Positions 54,389-64,000 of a stretch of 64,000 nucleotides of DNA are shown one piece after another (within the stretch, counting starts at the first letter, position 1; each line of letters begins with the position of its first letter). The notes under the pieces are model-generated. The model searched no databases, was not told the DNA's origin, and worked only from the letters and a program-made list of their open reading frames with translations. This DNA is from Mytilus trossulus. Its lineage: Eukaryota; Mollusca; Bivalvia; Mytilida; Mytilidae. A program made the translations under genes and the position numbers. The stretch is from positions 21,243,578-21,307,577 of the forward strand of contig NC_086378.1 of assembly GCF_036588685.1 (NCBI RefSeq), written 5' to 3'.

Positions 54389-55060
54389 AGAAGATGTGGT
54401 GTGATTGCCAATGAGACAACTGTCCACAAGAGACAAAAATGACACGGATATTAACAACTAGAGGTCACCGTACGGCCTTCAACAATGAGCAAAGCACATA
54501 CCGCAAAGTCAGCTTTAAAAGGCCCCGATATGACAATGCAAAACAATTCAAACGAGAAAACTAATGGCCTTATTTGTATAAAAAAAAAAGAAAAACAAAT
54601 ATGTAACACATAAACAAAAAATAAAATCAAAAAAATATTGAACTTAGAGGAAACTCAATTCGGAAAGTCCATTATCACATTGCAAAATCAAATAACAAAA
54701 CGCATTACAAACGAATGGATAACAAAGGACAACCAATGAATTACAGGTTCCTGATTTGGGACAGGCACATACATAAACAATGTAGCGGGGTTGAACATGT
54801 TATATGGATCACAACCCTTTCCCTTACCTGGGACAGTGGTATAACAGTACAACAAAATAACAACTATAAAAATCAGAAAAAGGCTTAGCTCTTCAGATGG
54901 ACAAACATACAAGTGGGCCTGGCCGGGTACTTGTACATTCCGACAACAAAAAGACACTAGAATCAGATCTGAGAGTTCTCGCAGGTATCTGACAGCTAGT
55001 TCAAGATCACTAACAACTAATAACAAAATCATGCATCTAAGACTGAAATATCAATCCGTA
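54389..55060. repeat. Dispersed repeat typical of mussels
   Basis: It contains AGAAGATGTGGTGTGATTGC, AGGTCACCGTACGGCC and AAAAGGCCCCGATATGACA. The second part (CTTAGAGGAAACTCAATTC and GGAAAGTCC onward) is often linked to it. The minus-strand frame 54688-55032 is a by-product. Confidence 0.72.
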
Positions 55061-55370
55061 CGCATCCAGCATCCAATGGATTTAGTGTAAAGACGTCATA
55101 AATAGTCAGATAAAAACATGACCTTGTACAATGCAAAGTTACAAGTATTGAAAGCTTGCAGATCAATGAATGTGTATATGTATATAACATACTAGTAATA
55201 TTTAGTTTGTTTTTAATTTATTGACAACAAACTCAATATGTATACCAAAGAAAACAATACTCAATGATCTTATTACTGTGTTGAATTGGTAACTTGAATA
55301 AATAAATGCTTAAAAAATGATGCAATTATGTAAAAATATTAATCATGAAATAATAAATATATGTATAGAC
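55061..55370. other. AT-rich spacer
   Basis: Nothing recognised. Confidence 0.5.
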
Positions 55371-55512
55371 AATAATAGTGCATTGACTTGACATATCAAC
55401 GATATAAGGACGAGGCTTAGAAACGGGGAAATGCGAGGCTGTGCCGAGCATTTTCCCCGTTTCGGGCCGAATCCTTATATCGTTGATATATCAAGTCAAT
55501 GCACTATTATTG
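55371..55512. repeat. Imperfect palindrome with 65-bp arms
   Basis: AATAATAGTGCATTGACTTG on the left faces its complement on the right, continuing through AACGATATAAGGA and GAAACGGGGAAA. There is almost no loop (centre about 55441). It is either a foldback MITE or a structured RNA. Confidence 0.85.
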
Positions 55513-56721
55513 GCTTTATACTGCAATCTAAAAAACACATTTTCTTTTGTTGTTTAGTGTGTTAATGTTATTTATTTAATATAAATATTGAGAAAAATCC
55601 CCCCTTCAAAAAGGCCCCATATCGCACAGGCGGAGAAATATACAACACGATAAAATGTACATTACCTGTTGAAAACCGGAATCAATGGTGAACGAATTCG
55701 TATTAAATGACTGAAACAATTAAAATTCTTAATGATATTGTTTCAATATTGCCGAAAACTGAGACTACTATAACTGTTATACATGTAGTAGTCTCAGCCG
55801 AAAACAATACTTAACATTGATAATATAAGCAAGTGTGACAAACCAATCAAAAATGTGTTGTTTGGGATTATTCATGGTTGACTAGTTCTATATTAACCAG
55901 TGACACGTGTCCTAATATTTAAGAAAAGGGACAGAAAAAGTATGAAACAAAGATAACCTTTTTTTCAAAACTATATTTTCAAAATGCAATGCATAATTTA
56001 AACCGCTTTAAAGTGTTTCATTTTATTTTATGTTTGTACATATACGAACAATTGATAGCAAGTTAAACAATGTTCCTGACTTACGAGTATTATATTTCTT
56101 GTGAAATTGATAGATGAGCGGTTTTTCATAAATACCGAACAAAAGAATATAGCGACCCAACGAGAAAAATAAAATTTAAGATACATCAAATGTACATGTA
56201 TAATTAGTTTTGAGTTTGAGAAATCATTCAATGCCATATGATTCTATTCAGATTTGTGCGTTTTTCGATTTACGAATAAGTCAATAAGATAAATTAGTAA
56301 TTGAAGCAACAACAAAAAAAAAGATACATGAAATAACGAATTAACATAAGTTTATAAATACATACCTAGGTGCATTTAATAAAACAACATTTGAACTTAT
56401 TAATAGATTTTTAACAATTGTAATTTTATGTTTATGTACCCGATATGAAGTTCTTCAAAAAATAAAAATCACTTGAATGAGTATTTCTGGTGTATATACA
56501 TGTATCACACGTGCTATCTACATGTACAATATACGGAAATGACACGGCTGGGTATTGTAAAGTTACTGAATGAAGATTACTGTCAGGTGTATATCCCCGA
56601 GAGAAGAATTTACTGGTTTGTCAAAACGGTTAGGTGTACTTTGTCATATTGTAAAGGTTTGAATCGCGCTCGTCTCTTCTTTTTTATAATATGAATTGCG
56701 CCAATAAATGGAACTTGACAC
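55513..56721. other. Non-coding stretch with a short hairpin
   Basis: GCCGAAAACTGAGACTACT at about 55754 is repeated inversely at about 55786-55805 (AGTAGTCTCAGCCGAAAA region). No gene is recognised. Confidence 0.5.
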
Positions 56722-56755
56722 ATTCCCCATTTCCATTCTCAATTTTATTAATTGT
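56722..56755 (-). mobile_element. SINE tail fragment
   Basis: The minus strand matches the GAGAATGGAAATGGGG tail of the SINE at 6876-7303; the body is missing. Confidence 0.65.
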
Positions 56756-56938
56756 CATATTTACCTCGAAACGATTAACCTATGTAAACGTACATGTAAC
56801 ATTAGAATACTGACTTCAACTGTTAAATGGCTTTATAATTACTAAAATTATTAAAATTCGAAATTATGTACTTCTCCTTCTGTATGCCATGTTTTTTTAT
56901 GTCAATTCTATCTTTCCATCAGGTCCCTAGTGCACTTT

Positions 56939-57030
56939 TTTGTTCTAAGTGCACTAAGGAGGCCCTTTGCGGTATCTGTACCAGTCCTGTAAATACCGGA
57001 AAGGACCTCCTTGGTGCACTAAGAACAAAC
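56939..57030. repeat. Inverted repeat with about 41-bp arms
   Basis: TTGTTCTAAGTGCACTAAGG faces CCTTGGTGCACTAAGAACAA with further matches through CCTTTGCGGTAT. The spacer is about 10 nt. Confidence 0.8.
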
Positions 57031-58289
57031 ATTTAAAAAACAAGTCTATAATATTTGCGCAATTAAATGATTGTTTTATTGGCGCAAATGAATGCTGCAA
57101 TTTTTACAAAAAAGTGATGCAAAAAAAAATTGGCGTAATTAAGTTGTGGCGCAAATTAATTCTTTTTTTTTGCGAAAGTGGATATCGGCCTTCAAAACAT
57201 TGTGTGTACACAAACAAAACAGTTTTCATCTTTTACGCAGTCCAGCCGGAGAATAAAAGTTTTTGCAATTTGTGTAGGATTTTAATTTTAGAATGTAATG
57301 AACAAGTAAGAAGATCGTTAGAAACCTTAAGTGAATCGGAAAATAAGCTATGCACGATGAAAGGGAAAAGTTTAATGCGTCGATACAAAAATTCATAGAT
57401 GCATGTAATAATTGTAAAAGTTCAAGTCTTTAAATAACATCCATTTGTAGAACCTATTATTTCGATTCTTCAAATATGTGTAGAATAATAATAAAAAAAA
57501 TTATATTATTTAGTCTCTTTCATATAAATACTGTAGATTTGTATTTGATCATCGATTGTAAACATAACGTCCAGTGAGAAATATTACATGTATTCGTACA
57601 AAGAACAAATCAACTTCTTTTAGAATACAATTGACTGGTTATTTAAGGTAAATGATTTGCGACAGAATAAGTGAAACTTGGCTAGAAGCTTACCTCTAAA
57701 ATAAAGAAATATAAAAAAAAGGTAGAGTTATTTTTTAATTATGTATTTTACTCGTACATGGAATTAAGCACTTTTTACAGTAAAACAAAACAGTTTTAAC
57801 ACCGACAGCAGGAATCACAAGCGACGATGGTTCCATAGATATCTTCAACGAATTTTTATATATCCCTGGCAGTTTTCGGTTTATACCAGACTCTGACATT
57901 GAGGAAACCACATACCATGGATGTGTTGCCTTTTTTTTTAATACATTTAGATATAAAACATGTACTTCATATCAAGGCTAATTTATAGAACATTCTTTAT
58001 AATTTATTGTGTCAAGGAAATATTTCGATCAGAGAAATGTTTGGCGGAGGAGAGAGAGAGATATAGAGAGTCTGACTTATATCGCGGTATTTGGTCTCAT
58101 GTTATTCATGTCAAAATGTGATGGGAGGAAACGTTTCCCGTCCGATTTTTATATATTCCATAAATATATTAGTTGGAGATTTAATCCAATCCAAACTATT
58201 AATTGTTTTGTTTTTATCCCGCATCTTTTTATATTGAATTATTTTAACTAAAAACTATAATAATTGAAATAACTTTCTGAAATAAAACC
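57031..58289. other. Non-coding stretch
   Basis: Open frames of 143 codons (56967-57398) and 80 codons (58009-58251) have no recognisable motif, and the first overlaps the inverted repeat. I do not call them. Confidence 0.45.
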
Positions 58290-58610
58290 CTAACATACGT
58301 GTATATCAGACGCTTAACAAAACGATATACCATACGATTGATGAAAAGCTAAACGATATCACATATCATTCGATAAACGAAACGCTAAACGCTAAACCAT
58401 ACCATAAAGCATACGACAAATAAAACGATTAACGATACCATGAAGCATACGTTATACAAAAACCTCAACGGTGACATTTACCATACGATGAACGAACGAT
58501 GAACGAACGCTGACCGAACGTTGTACGGACGCTATACGAATGCTGTACGAACGATGACCGAACTATATAAGAACGATAACCGAACGCTGCACGTACGATT
58601 CCTGAACAAC
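58290..58610. repeat. Degenerate short-period repeat rich in ACGAACG/AAACGATA
   Basis: About 25 CG-centred motifs (AACGATA, GAACGAAC, CTGTACGAACG) recur every 10-15 bp in a CpG-poor surrounding. Confidence 0.65.
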
Positions 58611-59989
58611 AAAAGTGTTAACTTTTACGTAACAGTGACTGTAGCAGTATCTTGGAAAAATTCTTGATTATTTAACGCAAAATATCATCAAAATAACGGT
58701 AAGTGTTGTTGAATTTATCAATTTAATGCAATTTCGACGGGTCTTTACTTAGTTAAGCCATAAACCGAGATTCGTAACAGTAAAAACAAGTCTGCTATTA
58801 AAGAGGTTCAATAAGTGCCCATTGGGAAACCTACAACCTGTCAAAAAACGTTGTTACCGAAATATTATCAAGGAGAAAATTAACAGCTTCAATCATGTGG
58901 GGCAATATGCGTAACTGTTTATCCATAGGCGGTAATGGTAACGTTTCTTCTGTTGCTCAGCCCATATCGTAAACTTGTATATGTATGATGGCTTGTTTCG
59001 AAGCTGAGACATTTTTACATATGTGGTTTAATTTTCGGGGCATGAAGTGTGATTCATTTTACCGTAAATTAACAAACCCCGAGTATCCTTTTGCGATGTG
59101 GCTTCTCATGGTAAAAAAATCCCATTTTTAACACAATAAATTCTTTGAAAATTTAATACTTTGAACACATTTACTGTGGAAGTACTTTTATTCGTGGGGT
59201 ACCAATTTTCGTGGTTTTCGTGGATGACTTTACCCACGAATTTTAAATGTCCAACGAAATTAAACAACCATTGTCCAAAAGGAAGTTATTTATCTAAAAC
59301 ATCCAAAGAATGTTTTACACTCCAAAAATAGTTTATACCACTATGTTCATTTATTTTATTAAAATAGTTTATGATAAGCTCTTTAATAGTAGTTAATAAA
59401 CTAGTAAAAAGCACTGACAGATTAGTTGTAGAACACTTACTTGATGCTGAGATTCCAATACTAAACATATGACCCTGACACATATTTTGTTAGCGTTATA
59501 TGACGTTATGTAAAAAGGAAAACAATGTAACCGTCATTAAGTGTAAGGGGGGGGGGGGGGGGGTCAAAAAGGGTATGTATTACTTTAAAATGGAGGTATC
59601 GTATGGACTTATAAAATATATCAACTTTTAATAAAAATTTCATTCATATCTACTATAATAAACTCAGTATTTAAGAGCTCTTTGAAAACAGGTACAATAA
59701 AAAGAAGAACTTTACTGTTTGAAGTAACAACGCAGCCTAGACCAGGTACAAATTGACATGACTAGTCACTAATACTGATGTATAACTCTTATATGATTTA
59801 CATGATGCAGATGAGTAGTGGTTAGCGCTTAGTGGCTGCTCCCATTACAGTGAATTTATTATTGAAATTTGTGTGAATTAACAACGCAAACTAATGAAAC
59901 TTTTTGCAGTGTTACAATCTATTACTACCTATGAACTTAATTGTGGATTTTGAAAAAACATTGATTGTGATTCAGCTTGATAATTAATC
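58611..59989. other. Non-coding stretch, includes G-run and probable LINE 5' UTR
   Basis: A hairpin-prone block TTCGTGGGGTACC/ACCCACGAA lies near 59190-59240 and a G-run at about 59548-59562. The 5' boundary of the following LINE cannot be fixed. Confidence 0.45.
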
Positions 59990-60379
59990 ATGACATTGTT
60001 AAATACAATAACATCGGTGATCACTCAGCCATTAAGCTGTTTAGGACGAACGTTACTCGCCACATCGTCACGTCGGACCAGACGAGGTACACGGGCAGGA
60101 ACGCGTGTGATACGACACATTACATCTCTGACAGGCAATAGATATTTCAAGGTAAATAAATATAGTCAAAGTGGCATAAACTTAAATAACATCGTAAATC
60201 TAAACAGCTTTGACTCTAATCGTATAATAGTAAGCACACATACTGATACAGAGTCAACAAGTAATATCATGACATGTGTAGGTCTCAGACCTGTTGGGGC
60301 ATACACAAGAAGAAACTCTGATCGCCCAATAACTCTTGCATCAGTGGATATCATTCCCAATAACAGAACTAATCCTTAA
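59990..60379 (+). CDS. LINE ORF1, 129 codons, basic protein
   Basis: It starts MTLLNTITSVITQPLSC and has an Arg-rich run (SSRRTRRGTRAGTRVIRH) at residues 26-43 that could bind RNA. No zinc knuckle, esterase or PHD motif is visible, so it is shorter and simpler than many CR1 ORF1 proteins. Its stop is 6 nt before the ORF2 ATG, which suggests termination-reinitiation for ORF2. The start codon is the first ATG in the frame, but an upstream exon cannot be excluded. Confidence 0.65.
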   Translation: MTLLNTITSVITQPLSCLGRTLLATSSRRTRRGTRAGTRVIRHITSLTGNRYFKVNKYSQSGINLNNIVNLNSFDSNRIIVSTHTDTESTSNIMTCVGLRPVGAYTRRNSDRPITLASVDIIPNNRTNP

Positions 60380-60385
60380 ATTAAC

Positions 60386-63289
60386 ATGTTGTTTGCCACT
60401 CTAAACTGCAGATCTGTCAAAAACAAGGCTCTTGCCATTTGTGATTTTGTGACTTCTCATGATTTAGATATTCTGGCTATCACGGAATCGTGGCTTGGAT
60501 CTGACGTTGATGAAGGTGTTATTCAAGACCTAGTACCATCTGGGTACAGCATAATTCATCACAGTCGTAGTAATCGTCGAGGCGGTGGAATAGCACTTTT
60601 GTTCAAAGGGGGTATAGGCATAAAACGATTGAACGTCCATGAAAAACATTTTACTCACTTTGAGCATATGGAGTTCTCTGTACATTCTGGAGATCTCAAT
60701 ATTCGTCTGTGTGTAATATACAGACCCCCACCATCCAAATCTAATGGTTTTCGCAATACTGTTTTCTTTGAGGAATGGGAATCATACCTTGATCAAAATA
60801 CTATTCTTGAACCTGCGCATAACGTTCTTTTTACCGGAGATTTCAATTTCCACCTAGATAATCTCAGCGATCCAGACGCATTACGTTTCCATCAGAGCCT
60901 TAAGGATCGTAACCTTACACAACATGTCAAAGATGCCACACACGAACGTGGGCATATCTTAGACCTTATTATTACGAACAAAGACAGTCAGATATTAAAC
61001 GGAGTTCCAAACGTTCAGCGTCCTAACATCAGTGATGCACAAGGTAACCTAGCGTGTGACCATTTTTCTGTTCATGCAATGCTAACATGCCAGAAACCAA
61101 AGAGTATGCGCAAGGATATTTCTTTGAGAAAGTGTAAAGAGATCGACATGACGGCATTTAAAAAGGACATTGTAGATTGTTTTTCATGTACTGGAATAGA
61201 TAGTTCCGTAGAGCAACAAGTGGAACATTATCGCGGTAATTTATCCAATATCTTTGATAAACACGCACCAGTCACGATCAAATCAGTTGTTTTAAGACCT
61301 AATACAGAATGGTATTCAGACGATCTTAATAATGCCAAAAGAGATAAGCGAAAAGCGGAGAGAAAATGGCGGGATTCGAAATTGGAAGTCCATCGTCAAA
61401 TTTTTAAGGAAAAGTGTAGAACTTTTGGTAAACTGTTGTATATCGCCAAGGAAACATATTACTCCTCTAAAATTGAGAATTGTAGAAACGACCACAAACA
61501 GTTATTTAAGCTAACAAAACATCTCATAGGTAAACAACAACAAACCCCGTTGCCAAGTTCATCCTCTGATTTAGAACTGTCAAACTCATTTGCTGATTTT
61601 TTCGTCAATAAGGTTGTTACAATAAGAGATGGACTAAGAGACCAAAACGTAGTGAATGGTGATAACATTGCATTTCTACAGGCTGATGTTGAATTCACTG
61701 GTACACCTTTGTTGTCATTCAAACACACAACCAATGATGAGATACGAACTATCATTCAAAAAGCCCCGAATAAGTCCTGCGAGCTTGATCCTATTCCGTC
61801 GAACCTCTTGAAACAGTGTTCCGATGTTGTCGTGCCACTTATTTCAGAAATCGTCAATGCATCATTTGATGAGAACATCGTGCCGTCAGACTTTAAACAG
61901 GCTCTTGTGAGACCTCTTCTGAAAAAACCTGGACTTGATTCCGAAATTTACAAAAATTACAGACCAGTGTCCAATTTACCCTTTATTTCAAAAACTCTAG
62001 AAAAGTTAGTAGACAAGAGACTAGATGTTCATTTGGACTCGGACTCATTGTGTGATCCACTTCAGTCAGCATACAGACCACGCCATTCAACTGAAACTAT
62101 ATTAGCGAGAGTACATCATGATATCAATGCAGCTTTAGATAAACAGTCATCAGTAGTATTGGTGCTATTGGACCTTTCCGCTGCATTCGATGTTATAGAT
62201 CCCAGAATTCTTCTAGAGCGTCTGTCATTTTCATATGGCATAACTGGTTGCGCTCTCGAATGGATTAAATCGTATTTGACGAATAGACATCAGCGTGTGG
62301 TAATTGGAACAACTACATCGAAGACATGTCATCTAACATTCGGTGTTCCACAAGGTTCCGTGCTAGGCCCGAAACTGTACTGTCTTTTCTCTAAGCCAAT
62401 AGGTGAAATATGCCGTCGCCATGGCATGACATATCACTGCTATGCGGACGACACACAAGTTTACATGGTCATCAAGCCACTAGACAACTGGGAGAACTAT
62501 TTTTCGAAACTTGAACTATGTCTTTCCGACATTAGTTCATGGATGTCAACAAATATGTTAAAACTGAATCAAGATAAAACCGAACTTATCATATTCACAC
62601 CGAAACATCTGAAGGCTAGTGTACCAAATCTCCAACTCAAAGTCGGTAATACTGTTATAAGTAGTGTATCCTGCGTGAAAAACCTAGGTGTATATTTTGA
62701 TCAACACCTAACGATGGAACGGCAAGTTTCTGCCATAGTAACATCCTGTCATTTTCACATCCGTAATATTGGACGCATTCGCAACTTCATAACAACAACT
62801 GCTTGCAAAACACTTGTGAACAGTCTAGTAACATCCAGACTTGATTATGGGAATATTCTGCTGAACGGTATCAACAAGACTACATTGAACAGATTACAAA
62901 AAGTACAAAATACAGCAGCTCGTCTTATCACCAGGACAAGAAAACATGAACATATTACACCGGTACTTGCTGATTTACATTGGTTACCCGTCCAATATAG
63001 ACCACAATACAAAATACTGACTTATGTGTACTACGCTTTGAATGACATTGGCCCTGCTTACATCCGGGAACTAGTCAATCTACACGTGCCAAACCGATCT
63101 TTGCGTTCAAGTTCCACAAAACTACTCACCGTTCCAAAAGTGAGAACGAAGACGTACGGTGAAAGACAATTTGATTGGGTAGCGGCATCTCTATGGAACA
63201 ATCTCCCGAACAGTTTAAGACAATGCAAGTCCCTAGAGTGTTTTAAAATACAGTTAAAAACTCATTTTTATCGTATTGCTTTTAATTAG
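60386..63289 (+). CDS. LINE ORF2: AP endonuclease and reverse transcriptase, intact
   Basis: It has 967 codons without interruption. The endonuclease has LNCRSVKNK, ITESWL (Glu34), VIYRPP, GDFNFHLD (151-158), LDLIITN and DHFSV (Asp225, His226), where the usual Ser before DH is Cys. The RT has NYRPVSNLP, LQSAYRPRHSTET, LDLSAAFDVID (595-605), FGVPQGSVLGP and catalytic YADD (686-689), then a thumb with LGVYFDQHL. The C-terminal domain contains HWLPVQYR and WNNLP. It should nick DNA and prime cDNA synthesis from the nick. Lack of lesions suggests a young, possibly active copy. Confidence 0.92.
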   Translation: MLFATLNCRSVKNKALAICDFVTSHDLDILAITESWLGSDVDEGVIQDLVPSGYSIIHHSRSNRRGGGIALLFKGGIGIKRLNVHEKHFTHFEHMEFSVHSGDLNIRLCVIYRPPPSKSNGFRNTVFFEEWESYLDQNTILEPAHNVLFTGDFNFHLDNLSDPDALRFHQSLKDRNLTQHVKDATHERGHILDLIITNKDSQILNGVPNVQRPNISDAQGNLACDHFSVHAMLTCQKPKSMRKDISLRKCKEIDMTAFKKDIVDCFSCTGIDSSVEQQVEHYRGNLSNIFDKHAPVTIKSVVLRPNTEWYSDDLNNAKRDKRKAERKWRDSKLEVHRQIFKEKCRTFGKLLYIAKETYYSSKIENCRNDHKQLFKLTKHLIGKQQQTPLPSSSSDLELSNSFADFFVNKVVTIRDGLRDQNVVNGDNIAFLQADVEFTGTPLLSFKHTTNDEIRTIIQKAPNKSCELDPIPSNLLKQCSDVVVPLISEIVNASFDENIVPSDFKQALVRPLLKKPGLDSEIYKNYRPVSNLPFISKTLEKLVDKRLDVHLDSDSLCDPLQSAYRPRHSTETILARVHHDINAALDKQSSVVLVLLDLSAAFDVIDPRILLERLSFSYGITGCALEWIKSYLTNRHQRVVIGTTTSKTCHLTFGVPQGSVLGPKLYCLFSKPIGEICRRHGMTYHCYADDTQVYMVIKPLDNWENYFSKLELCLSDISSWMSTNMLKLNQDKTELIIFTPKHLKASVPNLQLKVGNTVISSVSCVKNLGVYFDQHLTMERQVSAIVTSCHFHIRNIGRIRNFITTTACKTLVNSLVTSRLDYGNILLNGINKTTLNRLQKVQNTAARLITRTRKHEHITPVLADLHWLPVQYRPQYKILTYVYYALNDIGPAYIRELVNLHVPNRSLRSSSTKLLTVPKVRTKTYGERQFDWVAASLWNNLPNSLRQCKSLECFKIQLKTHFYRIAFN

Positions 63290-63536
63290 ATTGAATTCTT
63301 TTCTTTTTACGGGCTTTTTTTACTCTTTGTATTTCGTTTTAGAGTTTTTGCTTGTTCTGCATGCTTTTATCCTATATTGTTATTTTTTTTTATTCTTTGT
63401 TTTAACATGTATTTCGTATTGACCTTTTATTTCATGGTAGGCATTTTTTTATTTCAGTATTTGAATCTGACACGATGTATTCTTTATGTTTCATGTTATT
63501 GTCATTGATATGTTTTAATTACCATGTGTATGTACA

Positions 63537-63606
63537 GCGCCTTAGAGTAATTTTTATTTTTTATATAGGGCGCTTTATAAATTTTCATTATTATTATTAT
63601 TATTAC
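63537..63606 (+). terminator. 3' end hairpin and (ATT)n tail of the CR1/L2-like LINE
   Basis: GCGCC (63537-63541) pairs with GGCGC (63569-63573). TTTATAAATTTTC and about seven ATT repeats follow. The hairpin plus microsatellite tail is the likely RT recognition site. Confidence 0.75.
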
Positions 63607-63950
63607 ATATGAAGGAATACGTTCATATGATTGGTCGAGAGGACTTCCAGTAGCTGTTCTTGACGTTGCTTATTTTTCAATAGAAATTTCAGGCGCAGAG
63701 TTCATATCCGTTCCATACATGCTTTGCAATACTGCACTTTATATTGAGTGTAGTGTTACAAAGTATTTACATCCTAGCTCCTTTGTTCTAACAGGGGTGA
63801 TCTGAGCCGACCAGATCTGAGTCAACCAGATCAACCCAGTTTTAGTTTCTGTGTTATGCATGCGTTCTGTAACATTTTGGCGGAAGGTCAAATCCACTAT
63901 AAAACTTAATAAATTGTACGGAGAAATCTATCTATCAAATTAAATTTCAC
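63607..63950. other. Non-coding spacer
   Basis: It contains the direct repeats GAGCCGACCAGATC and GAGTCAACCAGATC near 63803-63828. No gene is recognised. Confidence 0.45.
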
Positions 63951-64000
63951 GTAGAAAAAATCCAGTGTATATGCTGGGATTTGAACTCAAGACCTTTAGC
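63951..64000 (-). mobile_element. tRNA-like 3' half (SINE or tRNA gene), cut by the window end
   Basis: On the minus strand GAGTTCAAATCCC forms a B box-like T arm. The A box half lies beyond the window. SINE is likelier than a true tRNA, since no acceptor stem is visible. Confidence 0.45.

Larger units (their letters stand above)
59990..63606 (+). mobile_element. CR1/L2-like LINE, apparently full length in coding
   Basis: Two adjacent ORFs are followed by a 3' UTR with a small GC hairpin and an (ATT)n tail instead of poly(A), as is usual for CR1/L2-type LINEs. The coding region has no lesions. The 5' UTR extends left by an unknown amount. Confidence 0.88.

Noticed and set aside
54688..55032. 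Hydrophobic 114-codon minus-strand protein
   Set aside because: It lies within a dispersed non-coding repeat and shows no family motif or splice context.
56967..57398. 143-codon plus-strand frame
   Set aside because: No motif, low-complexity composition and overlap with an inverted repeat; likely chance.

Overview
This window is eukaryotic and repeat-dense: AT-rich DNA with spliced genes, many retroelements, microsatellites and no operons. Several dispersed repeats (49.6-50.0 kb, 50.3-50.8 kb, 53.5-55.1 kb, the SINE at 6.9-7.3 kb) match, as far as I recall, repeats that are abundant in marine mussels. I therefore infer a bivalve mollusc, most likely a mytilid. That rests on memory, not on a search.

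Layout. 0-28 kb is a nest of Penelope-like retroelements (PLE-A, two copies; PLE-B, one copy plus a 3' fragment) embedded in two tandem repeat families. R441 is a 441-bp unit headed by a tRNA-like sequence with Pol III A and B boxes. It forms arrays in both orientations. R552 is a 552-bp unit carrying a hammerhead ribozyme. Nearly all junctions lie in (TA)n tracts. A decayed BEL/Pao LTR retrotransposon (7.7-11.2 kb) sits between the arrays. 28.0-38.5 kb is a probable CACTA-like (CMC) DNA transposon. It has a 673-codon transposase, AACGTT-rich subterminal regions and a second, nine-exon gene related to DUF4806 proteins that single-frame ORF calling misses. 38.6-43.9 kb holds a minisatellite and a decayed RNase H-bearing LINE on the minus strand. 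44.1-45.9 kb has a perfect 106-bp-arm palindrome split by a Harbinger-like MITE, then one immunoglobulin V-type exon, the only likely host exon. 46-59.7 kb is mostly non-coding with dispersed repeats, MITEs and palindromes. 59.9-63.6 kb is an intact CR1/L2-like LINE.

How the parts may work together. Hammerhead motifs occur in three sequence families: the PLE-A ends, R552, and a fragment at 2.67 kb. All have a CUGAAGA core, GAAA and a short self-complementary stem III, a type known from Penelope-like elements and retrozymes and thought to cleave as dimers. Two R552 ribozymes lie head-to-tail 552 bp apart, so a read-through RNA could be cut to unit length. The PLEs encode reverse transcriptase plus GIY-YIG endonuclease that could mobilise such RNAs into (TA)n sites. 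The CACTA-like element resembles a two-gene system in which a transposase acts with an accessory protein on subterminal repeats. Both models are inferences.
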